Shown piece after piece: positions 47,100 through 57,744 of a stretch of 64,000 nt of DNA. A model generated the notes under the pieces. That model saw only the letters and a list, made by a program, of their open reading frames with translations. It was not told where the DNA came from and searched no databases. Where the stretch lies: NCBI RefSeq assembly GCF_003265705.1, contig NW_020312785.1:19620968-19684967 (forward strand), in the 5' to 3' direction. Positions within the stretch are counted from its first letter, which is position 1; each line of letters opens with the position of its first letter. The translations under genes and the position numbers were made by a program. The DNA is from Callorhinus ursinus (Eukaryota; Chordata; Mammalia; Carnivora; Otariidae).

Positions 47100-47725
47100 G
47101 CAGAGATACTCGTTTAGTTAGATATTTAGTCAGAGCCTACTATGTGCTGGGAGACACTGTTCTGGGCATTAAGGTACACTAGGAGGTACAAAACAAGGTC
47201 AAGGCCCTCAGAAAGATTATATCCAGTGCAGGCGGACATGCAAACAAAGAAATTCTTTAACCACTTAAAGGGTTATGTAACTGCCTTGCCCCATAGGACT
47301 GACAATTTCTTCCATTTTTGCTTCTGTTAAGCCCTATAAGGGAAGAAAAACAGGAAGTTGTTATTCTAGGGGCCAAAGCAGCTAAGAGCAGGCAGGTGGT
47401 GATTCTCCTTTGCAGCGAAGGGGATGATGATTGAGATGGGCCTGGAAAGGAGAGGGGGTGTGCCCCAGGTAGAATATGTAGGGGAAGGCAGGACAGGCAT
47501 AGGGAACGGTGCGAGCAGAGGCCAGGAAATTGACAGGAAAATGAAGTGAGAATGGCAGATGACTCAGAGAGAAGGGTGAGGATTAGGGTGTGCAGGACAG
47601 GCCACTGCCGGAGCCTGCGTTTTGGGTGGAGGCCAAGGTTGGCAAGAATGCAAAGCACTGTGGGATGAAGTGGTCCCGACATTCTGAAAGATTCTGGCTT
47701 ACATGCTATCCACCCTGGCACAAAG
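47100..47725 (-). repeat. L2 3'-end copy, minus strand
   Basis: Starts at the L2 tail complement (AGAGCCTACTATGTGCTGGG, TTCTGGGCATTAAGG), continues through GGAAGGCAGGACAGGC and TGCGAGCAGAGGCCAGG. The 158-codon minus frame at 47257-47733 is the sense side of this relic and is not a gene. Confidence 0.55.
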
Positions 47726-48869
47726 AAAGGCACTGACGGGTGCTACGGTCTGTGGCCTGGCCCAGTCAGCAGGTTTGGTCAGGGTTCCAAAACCAATGCC
47801 TGGGGAGAGGATGCTGTACCGCTGTTGAGGTTGGCTCAGCTCGGCGGGAAGGACAGTGCGGAAGTAAGATCTCACGCACGATGAATGCGTATGGGAAGTG
47901 AAAGATTCCACTGGGTCTCACAGATGCACAGTTGCGTGGAGGCATCTGGGTAGACACATCCACAGGTCCTCAACCAGGCCACATACACCGCACTACACGT
48001 TCCCTTCATCCAGTCTGAGGTCCCTGTGAGGCCCAGTTCTTGCTCCAAATGAAGGGAATCAGAACCAATGAACATTTAGGTTCTTTTCAGCACTGAAATT
48101 CTAAGGCTCTACTTAGGAGTAAAACTTCTTCAGATAAAGAAATGAGCTCTCCTTGTTTTTCTAATTTTACTTTGGAATAACTCTTTTCTTATAAAAACAA
48201 AAACCTTTTAGTAAAGGACTGAAAGCATAATAGAAGTTCAATCAATGGGTAATCAATTAATTTATTTCTTATTGGCAGGAAATTGTATTCTTCACATTAA
48301 AAGGTAAACCAATTGTTACAAGCTCCAGGCGCAAATAATACAAGCTGCATTTGCATTATCATTTTTTTTCTTTGTTTCATTTTGGTTGTCTGACTACAAA
48401 TGCTTTCAAGTTTTTACTCTTTCTGACTTTTCAGAGGATCAATCAGCATGCAAATGAACCTACACCCAAAGATCCAGGTTCTGAAAGCAGTAGGGCTGGA
48501 GATAAGTGTTTTATAAAGCTTTCTAAATTGGAGAATATTTGTTGCCCTGAAATCTATCATTACTTTGCTCAAATAAATACTAAGGCATCCACAGTAAACT
48601 TGAGAGGTGATAAAATACCAGGTAAACTAGATCGTTTGAATTTATCTACATGTATGCTCCAAATTTTTGGGTTTGGAAAGAATGTCTCCCTCTCATTTTT
48701 TCATATCTGTGGTGATTTTTTTCGTTGATCTTTCTCTTCTATGGTTCCAGCATTCCTTTGACCCAGTGTGATTCTCCTTTTATTAATGTTTACCCTCCTT
48801 CCTGTTGAGAGTCAGCCACGATTTCCTTCAGACGCTCTTCCTTTCTTTGCAGATAATATCTGCCAGGAC
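47726..48869. other. unassigned, apparently unique sequence
   Basis: No repeat signature. Contains two octamer motifs in opposite orientation: ATTTGCAT at 48349-48356 and ATGCAAAT at 48448-48455. A 125-codon plus frame (48351-48728) has no recognised domain. Confidence 0.4.
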
Positions 48870-49142
48870 CAAAAATAAACCCTCCTCCTGACTCCCAGAA
48901 GCCCCCTGGACACCCTCCTCTTCTGGAAAACTCGCCTCCTGCTCCTTGATTGCAATGCCATTTGTCATTATCCTTTGTTTACAGTCTTTGAGCCAGTTTT
49001 CAATCCATTCGACAACACTTATGTCCAAATCAATTAGTATTCATTTTTCAAGTCAGATTTTGCAAGGCACCGCATCAAATGGATTACAATGGTCCAGGCA
49101 TATTACATCTACACGTTCCCTTCATCCAGTCATTTTGTAATT
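48870..49142 (-). mobile_element. CR1/L3-like LINE relic, minus strand
   Basis: CCCCTGGACACCCTCCTCTTC, TTGAGCCAGTTTTCAATCC, GCATCAAATGG, GTCCAGGCATATTACATC and GTTCCCTTCATCCAG follow the antisense reverse-transcriptase region of CR1-clade LINEs (L3 in mammals). Such copies are very old, yet the words remain easy to read here. Confidence 0.55.
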
Positions 49143-49158
49143 AGATTTTTTAAAAGTG

Positions 49159-49199
49159 GGGGAGGGGTGGAGGAGTGAGGGTGGGGGTGAGGGGAGGAG
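49159..49199 (+). other. G-rich run with quadruplex potential
   Basis: Runs of 5, 4, 3, 5 and 4 Gs separated by short spacers, with one longer 11-base loop. Could fold as a G-quadruplex; not proven. Confidence 0.55.
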
Positions 49200-49839
49200 A
49201 TCAAGTTTCTCCCCAGGCTTGGAGAGGTCCCTGAGCTGCCTGCCAGCGCAGGGTTGGGGAGGGGGCGAGGAATTCAGGCGGGCGAGTACTGACGCGGGAG
49301 CAAGTTTAATACCCACAGTAAGCTGGAGGATTTTTTAATGGACCTGAAATACCAGCGGCTGCTCGCATGCCTCACACCATGTTGTCTAATGAAGCGGCCC
49401 CTCTTTCAGCAGCTCCAGCCAGGAGTCTTTGAGTCATTTCTGATCCTCTTTTATCCTTTGATCAACATTTGATGGAGGGAACGAAGCCAAATTGCGATCG
49501 TCCACCCGACTCTCTCCCCTTCCTGGCCTCCGTGGTTAAGGCCCCCGCAGCCCCGAACTCCTTCCTCACCAGCTGCACCTCCTTTATTCTTTGGGATGAG
49601 GGAGTCGCTGGGCTGTTGCAGATTGTTTTAACCTCCACTGGTCAGGCCGCCCCTGGGGCGGTGGACACGGGCCTCATTACTCAGGCATGTCACGTCCTTA
49701 AATGAAGTTGTTTGAAGGGTTGGCTCTTGTTGTCCCCTCATCTGCTCCAGCGCTCGGAGAGCAAACAAGAGCCCTCTGGAAGTCACTGCTCTATTTTAAG
49801 CCTTAAGACACGTAATCGTAATCGCAATAAAGATGCAGC

Positions 49840-49886
<47 letters not shown>

Positions 49887-49935
49887 TCGAGGGAGAGGGG
49901 TGGGCAGCAGGAGAAACCGCGCAGCTCTGGCCGGG
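49200..49935. promoter_or_regulatory. CpG-enriched unique segment
   Basis: By eye about 30 CpGs in roughly 700 bases, far denser than the rest of the window but probably below a strict island threshold. Includes a TCF/LEF-like site CCTTTGATC (49455-49463) and the odd run ACACGTAATCGTAATCGC (49806). No SINE or LINE signature. A 78-codon frame (49469-49705) shows no domain. Possible enhancer or promoter, by inference. Confidence 0.35.
49843..49885. repeat. (TG)n microsatellite
   Basis: About 21 uninterrupted TG units, able to adopt Z-DNA, immediately downstream of the CpG-enriched segment. Confidence 0.97.
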
Positions 49936-50039
49936 GCTAGGAGCCTTTCCTTTCAACAGTTCTTCAGCCTTGTGCTATTTTAAAACAAAGACGGTTCTAG
50001 CCTCACTCTCTAAATCTGCCTTTATTTATTTTTTATTTT

Positions 50040-50960
50040 AGTCTATTTTTTTTTTTTTGCCAATCACCCTAATGCAAAACTCATCAAAAGCTAAAAATTA
50101 GTACTGACGGAAAAGGAGTGTGACTATTATGTGCAACCCTTTGTATATATTTGAATGTGTCTCCTTGAATGAAAATAGCCTTTGAGTGGCTTTCACTTTG
50201 CCTCATCTCCTCAGTGCCTTGCTCTCTCCTCTGACTATAAGGAACTTTGCACTGGGCAGGCCTCTCAAATCTCCATCCCCCAAAATGAATTTTACAATAC
50301 TAGACCTTTTAATCTAGCAAATCGGCCCCTTTTATAATTAAATTAAACTTTTCATGGGATGAACCCAACTATCAAATGTCATCTTATCTTTAGCAGCAGA
50401 AGTTGAAACAGAAACATCAGACTGTAGACAAGAAAGAGTCAAAACAGATCATTAACACCAGACTAAATGCCTTTAGACTGTTTTACAATGACTTCATGCT
50501 TAACTGTTGAAAGTAAGCTGTCAAAAACTATGTTGCTGTCTGTTCAAGGAATACAAAGTAATAAACCAAATACATTGGCTTTGAAGAATGTCTGGAGCAG
50601 CTCTGAAAAAGAGTTAACAATTTCCCATGGACATGTGAGTGCTGGAGTGAATGGAATTGCTGTTTGGGAGACAGGAAGCACTAAATGTAGACATGCTATA
50701 TTATGTTGTCCTCTGCTAATAAGAGCTAATGGGAAATGAGAAAGGACCAATTAGAATACAGAGAATGAAAATAAACATTAGAAGATACGGCCCAAATTGC
50801 CATTGCATTGTAAGATATATTTTAACTTCCTATTAAACACTTTAAAATGCATTTCACTTTGTAATTAAAAATTCTTTCAAAGGGTATAATAAACAAAGTT
50901 CAGTGCTAATTTTCAAACTTTGAAAATAAGTACTGTCTTATTGTAGTCTCCAAAAGAAAT
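50040..50960. promoter_or_regulatory. candidate conserved non-coding element
   Basis: No repeat signature. AT-rich with words such as CCTAATGCAAAACTCATC, TTTTATAATTAAATTAAAC, TCATCTTATCTTTAGCAG and GACCAATTAGAATAC. The 90-codon plus frame (50467-50739) overlaps a 68-codon minus frame and is probably chance. Appearance fits a developmental enhancer; conservation untested. Confidence 0.35.
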
Positions 50961-51164
50961 GCAAACAGATCTGAGAAAACCAGAAAGAAATCTGAATGAA
51001 ACTTTGCTACACTGAATCACCTTTAATGTTTTGTGAGGATCTAGTTCCTGATTAATAAAGCTACTGGGACTCTGTGGCAGGAAGATACCTGATACGTGAG
51101 ATCAGGAAAGAGACAGCAATGCCCTGTTACAATGGACACTAAAGGAAAGAGATGGATACAAAGC

Positions 51165-51235
51165 ACCCAACACGGTGCCTGGTGCTTAGGAGGTGCTCAG
51201 TACATGCCTTCCTATTAAATAAACCTATCCAGTCA
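51165..51235 (+). repeat. L2 3'-tail relic
   Basis: CACCCAACACGGTGCCTGG, GGAGGTGCTCAGTACATG fit the L2 tail. Confidence 0.45.
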
Positions 51236-51464
51236 AAGTGTGATTAGGTACCACTTTTCACATAGGATGATTGGTCTGACCTCTACAACTTCAAATGTCT
51301 GCCTAACTGGGTTAGTGTCTTCCTCTTCAAAGTTCAAGGGAGCATAGATGTGTTCTAGGTGCAGCTAATACAGATTGTTGTCACTAGTTCTCCACAATGA
51401 AAGGAGTATGATGGATTGGAGAGGTCTTTACAGTTGAGACCTGTTTTCTCATTCTGTCCAGAGT

Positions 51465-51625
51465 AAATATTCAACTTCGCATCTCTTTGAGCTTTAATTT
51501 TTTTTCAACTGAAAAAATAGGAAGGATACCACCTACTTTGCAAGGCTGTCATCAGAATTAAAGGAAGTCAAGTCTCTGAAATATCTATCAAAGTTCATAG
51601 CAATTGTTCATTAAATGTAATTTTC
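51465..51625 (+). repeat. MIR relic
   Basis: CTTTGAGCTTTAATTTTTTTTC, GAAAAAATAGGAAGGATACCACC and TGCAAGGCTGTCATCAGAATTA follow the MIR order (TCAGTTTCCTC to GGGTTGTTGTGAGG). Confidence 0.45.
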
Positions 51626-51864
51626 CTTTCCTTTGAAGGAGAGAGTTGACAAGAGCTAGACAGAGTGTCAAGATATTTGCTGAAGAGGCAGGAGCAACAA
51701 TTACATGGACTGAACAACACAACTGGGGGTAGGGGGTTGTGGGGGAGCCTGGAGCATACTCCATACCTGGCATGAGTTCAGGTTAATAGTAGCAAAATTA
51801 ACTTCAAATTCCTAGTCAGGCTGCCTTTCCCCTCTGGGGTTCATAGAGAGTACCATAACTGGGA

Positions 51865-52005
51865 CTCAAATATTGGTGTAAATATCAGATTCACCCAGAA
51901 ACTTAGTAAGAAAAAGGCCCACACTCCATCTCTCTTCTATGAATCTAGGCCTCTCTGCTCTTTATTAGCTTTCCAGGTGATTCAGAAAATCTTCAACATT
52001 TGTGA
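51865..52005 (+). repeat. MER20-like DNA-transposon relic
   Basis: GATTCACCCAGAAACTTAG, then TTTCCAGGTGATTCAGAAAATC and TTTGTGAACCACC match the order of a MER20 (hAT-Charlie) element. Confidence 0.5.
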
Positions 52006-52924
52006 ACCACCCATATAGGTCAAAAAGTTACAGCAGACATGACTGGAGTTTACTTTCTGGCTCCAGGCCCTTCTGAGGTAGACTAGTGTTCCAGTGTGCA
52101 TTCCATTTGTCTAACAGCAATGACTTTCACTTCCATCCCAGGTCCCCTCCAACACCAAAGACTGTGGTTAGAGTGAGTTTCAGCAGAGGCTAATGCTTGA
52201 CTGATGGGGTGATATAGGCCAATGGATCAATATTCCCTGCCCATCTCCGGGAGACAATTCTGAGAGGCATTCTGTGGACTTCCCAGGAGGTCCCAGCGGA
52301 ATAATATGCCATTTTGCCCAGCAGCCATTTTGGAATTATACACTCATATTGGATTTTCTCCCTTCTCTGTCCTTCACTCCCATTTTCCTGGAATCATCTA
52401 CCAAGTGAACACCTGCATATGTAAGTCCTTAGCTCAAGTGCTACTTTTGAAACAGCTCAAGTCACGGCAATAATGTAATGGCTAAAAACATGCCCAGGAG
52501 AGAGACCCACAGCCAGCTTCCAAGTGGGAACTTTATAGTCATGCAGCCAGAGAGTGAATTAAAAATGGCTGATGTCAAGAAGGGCTGGGGTTTTTTGTTC
52601 AAAAGTGTGCCCGATGCCACACCATGGAAAAGAAAGGCAAGCATAAAATGGAGCCAAGTCTTCATGGTCTGTTGGAGTGGAAAACAGGTCAGGCCCTGGA
52701 TTTTCTTACACAGATGCCTATAAGAACAAATACATCACATGGTAATAGGAGACACTGAAGAGTTTTTGGAGAATTCCAAGAAGTATATTCCTGGAACAAA
52801 AATGATCTGTATTTTTAAGAATTGACCTTGCCCATAGAGAGGCTTGACTTTTACCCTCACTTCTGGGAAGTAATCTTCAAGCCCTTGGAATGTCTGCCTC
52901 ATCTGAGTGTCTTTGCTTACCTGG
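52006..52924. other. unassigned sequence
   Basis: No gene. Its right part may belong to the LTR that follows. Confidence 0.35.
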
Positions 52925-53373
52925 AAGTTTGAGCCATGCCAGGCAGTCAATGCTAAAAATGTGATTTATGGTGAAGCCCTTAGGCAACATGGTGTCACAT
53001 TACCTGTGACCGGGCTGAAGACTAAGGTTAGCCATGTGGAAGATCAATCATGTCTATGTCACCGAGCTGCAATAAAAGTCAGGACACTAAAGCTTGGGTG
53101 AGCTTCCCCAGTTGGCAATACTCCATGTATATTGTCCCACACCACTGCTAGAAGAAATAGGCACCATCTACACCACTCCACCTGTCAGGGACAACTGGAT
53201 CTCTGCACCTGGCGTCTGCTAGCCCTGCTTTATGTGACTCTTCCCTCTGCTGACTTTAACCTGTGTCCTTTTGCTGTAATAATCCAGAATCATATATCAT
53301 GGCTTTTTTAAATTCCGGGAGTCCTAGCAAATGACCAAACCTGAGGGTGGTCATGGAGACTCCCAAACTTGCA
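52925..53373 (+). repeat. ancient ERVL-type LTR
   Basis: Non-coding LTR. GAGCTGCAATAAAAGTC, TGTGACTCTTCCCTCTGCTG, CTTTTGCTGTAATAATCC and GAGTCCTAGCAAATGACC follow the 3' half of an old ERVL LTR, ending in CA at 53373. The start is approximate. A short internal leader follows, so this was a 5' LTR. Confidence 0.55.
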
Positions 53374-53375
53374 GT

Positions 53376-53393
53376 TGGTACTAGAAGTGAGGA
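53376..53393 (+). other. retroviral primer-binding-site remnant (tRNA-Leu type)
   Basis: TGGTACTAGAAGTGAGG starts two bases after the LTR end and resembles the leucine-tRNA site that gave ERVL its name. Only a few dozen bases of leader seem to remain; no viral gene follows. Confidence 0.45.
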
Positions 53394-53604
53394 TGGTCAT
53401 GAAGATGCCTGAACCTTTCAGCTGGCATGAATAAGAAGAGAGAAGGGCAGACTTGATAGCTAATTTCAAAAATACTACTAACAAGTAATAGCCACTACTT
53501 ATTTATTACAAAGGAGACATAGTACTTATCACATTTTATAGATGATCTATAAGGATAGATGCTTTTGAAGTCATAAGACATAGTAGCAAATTAAAATTAC
53601 ACAC

Positions 53605-53800
53605 AGGGCGCCTGGGTGGCTCAGTCATTAAGCATCTGCCTTCAGCTCAGGTCCTGGTCCCAGGGTCCTGGGATCGAGCCCCATATTGGGCTCTCTGCTC
53701 GGCGGGAAGCCTGCTGCTCCCTCTCCCACTCCCCCGCTTGTGTTCCCTCTCTCGCTGTCTCTCCCTCTTTTAAATAAATAAAAATACAATCTTAAAAAAA
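53605..53800 (+). mobile_element. carnivore SINE, plus strand, well preserved
   Basis: Head GGGCGCCTGGGTGGCTCAGT, an internal-promoter-like GGATCGAGCCCC, CT-rich body, AAATAAATAAAAATACAATCTT and poly(A). Perfect 12-bp target duplication AAAATTACACAC at 53593-53604 and 53801-53812. This copy best supports an arctoid carnivoran source. Confidence 0.97.
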
Positions 53801-54004
53801 AAAATTACACACTAAGTTGTAATTTAGAGTTGTTTTTTATAAATTATTCAAAAATACATAAAATATTTGGAACGCTGTATATACATGATTGGTAATGGTG
53901 GTTTTACAATCTGTTAGAAGGATTAAGGTAGAGGCGATGTAGATTTATAAATTAGATCATCAAAAGGTTTAAGATAAAGTTTCAAAAATAATCTTTAAAA
54001 GGCA

Positions 54005-54535
54005 TACCTGGTATATTAGACAGTTCCTAAGGTGGTTCCCAATGATCTCTGCTTCCTCGTATTCACACCTTGTTCCATTTCCTTTCCCTGAGTGTATACT
54101 AGACCTAATGACTGGCTTCTAAGGGATGCCACTTCCAAGATTAGGTTGTAAAAGACAGTGACTTCCATTTTGCTCAAATTCTTTCTGGGGTTTTCTTGTT
54201 TGCTTACTCGGGAAGCCAGCCGCCATGTTTGGAGCTGCCCTGTAGAGAAGCCCACAAGGGCAGCCTCCAGGCAACAACCTGCAAAGATCTGAGGCCTTCA
54301 GACCAATAGCCAGTGAGGAACAGAATCCTGCAAACCACCATATGAGCATGACAATAGATCCATCTTCAGCTGAGTGCTGAGATGACAGTCATTTCCTCCT
54401 TATGAGAAACACAGAGCCAGAGGACCCAGCTAAGCCACAAGGAAGGCTGACTCACAGAAACTGAAATAAATTGTAAGCCACTACGTTTTAGGATAATATC
54501 TTATGCAGCAATAGATAATTAATACATCTGGGCTT
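54005..54535 (+). repeat. ancient LTR (MaLR-like), same group as 40.2-40.8 kb
   Basis: AGGATGGCA-like words are absent, but the 3' half is clear: AGAGGACCCAGCTAAGCC, CTGACTCACAGAAACTG, AATAAATTGTAAGCCACTACG, TTATGCAGCAATAGATAATTAATAC. Non-coding solo LTR; the left border is uncertain. Confidence 0.5.
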
Positions 54536-54537
54536 AA

Positions 54538-54735
54538 ATGTCAGCTTCACTCCTTTGTAGCAGTGCGGTTGTCAGTTTGTAGGTTACGCCAGCTTTCTGT
54601 GCCTTGTTTTAGATATTTGTGAACTCTGGGATAATAGTAGTGGTTCCCTTACAAGGTTATTGTGAGAACCAATACAGTGAATGGATCCATAGTAGGACTA
54701 CATAGCAAGAGCTCAATGCAGGTTAACTTTCATTG
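54538..54735 (+). repeat. MIR relic
   Basis: GGGCTTAAATGTCAGCTTC, TCTGTGCCTTG, GGATAATAGTAGTGG, AAGGTTATTGTGAGAACC and CAAGAGCTCAATGCAGGTTA follow MIR. Confidence 0.6.
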
Positions 54736-55589
54736 ACACTGGTCTAGGACCTGTGTAGAAATACAAGTGACAGCTACTGGCGATGGGGTTTTCTAAGCTG
54801 AGAATGAATCACTCAGGTGATGGCATCGGATGTAACTACCAGTTAAATCTGATAGTATCTGGATGATCAATTCAGAAAACTTGAAAAAAAAAAAAAGAGA
54901 ACATGCTGCAATTGAGGGCTCGGGTTCCTATTTAGCACCAGAATGCTTAAAGTGTCACTGTAAAACCCGACAGATGCATTAAGCTCTTAAGGTATAGGCA
55001 TCCCATTCTGAAGGTAGGCAGAAGTTGGGGGTCAGTAGTGTTGATGTTTAGAAAATGTATACAAGAAACTCAATATTTTCCCCTATTGCTAGCTTTGTCC
55101 TCTGGACTCTTTGGGTATCTAAGAGCTGTGAATTAGGATTGTTTGTCACAAAAACAAATAAAATAAATTTATTGTACTTACCAGAGTATCATCTTCCTCT
55201 AATGCATTAATTCAATTATTACCTATTAAAAATGTGCACATGTAATTAGTATTCAGTAAGCATTAAATCAAGTCTGTGGTGTTCTTGTTAGTCAAGCTAT
55301 ATAATCCAAATACACTTCTACCCTGAAATCCTTTTTCTGGCTATTTTTCTTTTCCTCATGCATTTTTCTCATGGAATATTTTAAAAAGCTAAGTCATGCA
55401 TTTGGAGAGAAGTTTAGAGGGCCAAGATTAAGAGGACAGTTAGGCTAGGGTCCTTCCAACATAATTTAATTTGGGGTTCTAGAGTTCCAGAAACCTCTCT
55501 ACTGGGGTAGAAAGGCATTTTAAGAGAACATGATTGACTGGCGGCCCTTGCCTGAGTAATTCGTATTCTCATACCAGCCAACTGCAATA
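54736..55589. other. unassigned sequence
   Basis: No gene or confident repeat seen. Confidence 0.4.
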
Positions 55590-55770
55590 ACATCAACTTG
55601 AAGTGATAAGGATACTGCTAAATTTGCTTTAATTAATGTCAGGTCCCTGAGTAATAAATCACCATTAACTCGTGAGTTAGTTTTTTGGAAATGGCCTAGT
55701 CTTTTTGGCTGTCACTGAAATTTGGCTGGGAAAGTCTCCCACTTGTGGAGGCCTGTCTGCTCAATCATTT
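55590..55770 (+). repeat. L2/CR1-type LINE endonuclease relic
   Basis: The plus strand reads ALINVRSLSNKSPLTRELVF and, after a frame change, AVTEIWLGK. These match the N-RS-NK and TETWL signatures of the apurinic-type endonuclease at the start of L2/CR1 ORF2. The catalytic TETWL motif is altered to TEIWL and the frame is broken, so the copy is dead. Confidence 0.55.
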
Positions 55771-57240
55771 TCTTCACTGTTCTTAGTTTTTCAAGGTGAG
55801 ACTTCATCTGGGTTGAAAGTATGTAAAATCACTCTTGTTTTCTTCACCAGAATTCCATCAAAGCCTTCTTAACGTTGTTACCCTACACCTTAACATCTGT
55901 CAGACTTAACATCTATCAGAAGAATTATAAACTGAATTATATGAACTAATTTATTTGAGACATTTTAGCAATTTTCATATACTTCCTTATGGCTTAGGTG
56001 GATCCTCTGGCTCTGGGTTTCTCCTAAGTTTCATGACATAGTATAGATTTTGGGAAAGGAATATATCTACATAATAGAAAATACCTGGACTTCTCAACTT
56101 CATTTCTCAACATTTTCTTAAAATGACAAAAGGATACACAAAACCGGTTATCTCCTTCCTCTCCTGTCCCTATAATTGAGAGATGCATATTTTTAGAAGA
56201 GATTGTGTGTATATATGTGTGTGTGTATGTGCCCATGCATGCGTGTATTTGAAATTCTCTTAGCTAGTTGGTATGTCCTTCTTTAACTCAGTTTTTTTGT
56301 GCTGGTTGGCCTTGCAGAGAATTCCCTTCTCAAATTTGGGTTATTCTCATAGAACAGGTTCTTAACTTCTGAAGGCTCTGTTTCCTGAGATTCCTTTTCG
56401 GTTTGATTTTGGCTTGCAGCTCATGCTTCCACTGGTTGATTTTATCTGCTTTGTGGTTACACTATCATGTGCATGCAGGTAACACAGGTAAAAGCCTGGT
56501 TTGATGGCTGGTCCTGTGGAATCTGATATTTTGTGTAATTATGTTTCCTTGATATTTAACTGTGGGGCATTGCAAATTTTGTTAAATTTGAAAGATACCC
56601 AATAACATTATCGAACAGTTAATTTGTGAATGTCATGAATTCTGGAGGCTTTTTAATAGTTTTAATTTGTATTGGTTCTTCAGATTCTCAGGGAAATATT
56701 GTTTAACCCGGGGTAACAAGGAAACTGTGCTTTCTTAATGCAGTACACTGTCATTCGATGAATATGCTAAGCTACCACATTAGGAATCCGGCCAAGCTAT
56801 TGAGTCAATTTTCAATTAATTTGGTGGAATGTGGGGGCTGAACAAGAACTGGCTGAGGGTAGAAAGCCTAACACTGACACCTGACACTCATGACAGACAT
56901 TTCAGCATTTTCACATCCATTAATTCAGTGAAAGGTGGATGGTTGGACTAGGGAATTTCTTAAATCCTTTCCATTGCTGACATATGAAATCATACTTCAT
57001 GTCCATCTATATGCATTTGTTTATTAATTTCTGGAGGGAGGAGGTACAAGTCAGGGTATAAAGAGTAAGTTTAGGTTAGAAAGAAGAATTAAACCATTCG
57101 TGAAAATAGAGAAGAAAATTATCTGTGAATTTGGGAACTTACACAGCATCTCCTAATATCATAAGAAATTTAGGATTAGGTATTCCTTTTCATAGAATCA
57201 TAGCTAAACAAATGCATATTTTCCATTCAACTCTTGTTCA
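55771..57240. other. unassigned sequence
   Basis: Contains an interrupted TG repeat (56201-56232). The part 56700-56870 (CCCGGGGTAACAAGG, CAATTTTCAATTAATTTGG) lacks repeat signatures and may be unique. No gene. Confidence 0.4.
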
Positions 57241-57255
57241 GCTTCAGTAATTTCT

Positions 57256-57464
57256 TTTTTTTTTTAAAGATTCTATTTATTTATTTGAGAGAGAGAGAGC
57301 ACATGCACGTGTGAATGCAGTAGGAGTAGAGGGAGAGAATCTCAAGCAGACTCTGCGCTGAGCATGGAGCCTAATGAGGGGCTTGATCTTATGACCTGGA
57401 GATCGTGACCTGAGCCAAAAGCAAGAGATGACGCTTAACTGACTGAACCACTCAGGTGCCCCTG
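57256..57464 (-). mobile_element. carnivore SINE, minus strand, older type
   Basis: TTTATTTATTTGAGAGAG to GACTGAACCACTCAGGTGCCCC. Perfect 15-bp target duplication GCTTCAGTAATTTCT at 57241-57255 and 57465-57479. Body GAGAATCTCAAGCAGACTC resembles the copies at 1.5 and 16.8 kb. Confidence 0.95.
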
Positions 57465-57744
57465 GCTTCAGTAATTTCTGAGTATTCTCTGTCTAGTCAT
57501 CCGTCCTTTTAGTTCTCATGAAGCAACTGGCTTCCTAAAGCTCTGAGTTCATTTATGCTTCAACTGGGATCATGAGGTCCTCATTTGCACCCAATCAAAA
57601 AGCACATCTCCAATGTCTCTTTATACTTGAGTGACTTTCTAGTGTCACACAAGCAGTGATTTTTGTGGGATGAAGGGGAAATCGCTGGAAAAGAGAAGAT
57701 CCAGACGAGTTCTGTAGCTTTGTATAAGAATTCCTAGGTGTGGA

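Noticed and set aside
47257..47733. 158-codon minus-strand open frame
   Set aside because: It is the sense side of a minus-strand L2 3' region and ends with L2 tail words.
49712..50041. 109-codon frame with a Cys-Val run
   Set aside because: The run is the TG microsatellite translated; flanks show no domain.
53605..53680. tRNA-like head of the SINEs as possible tRNA genes
   Set aside because: The heads have internal-promoter similarity but no foldable cloverleaf with an intact anticodon arm and acceptor stem; they are SINE 5' regions.
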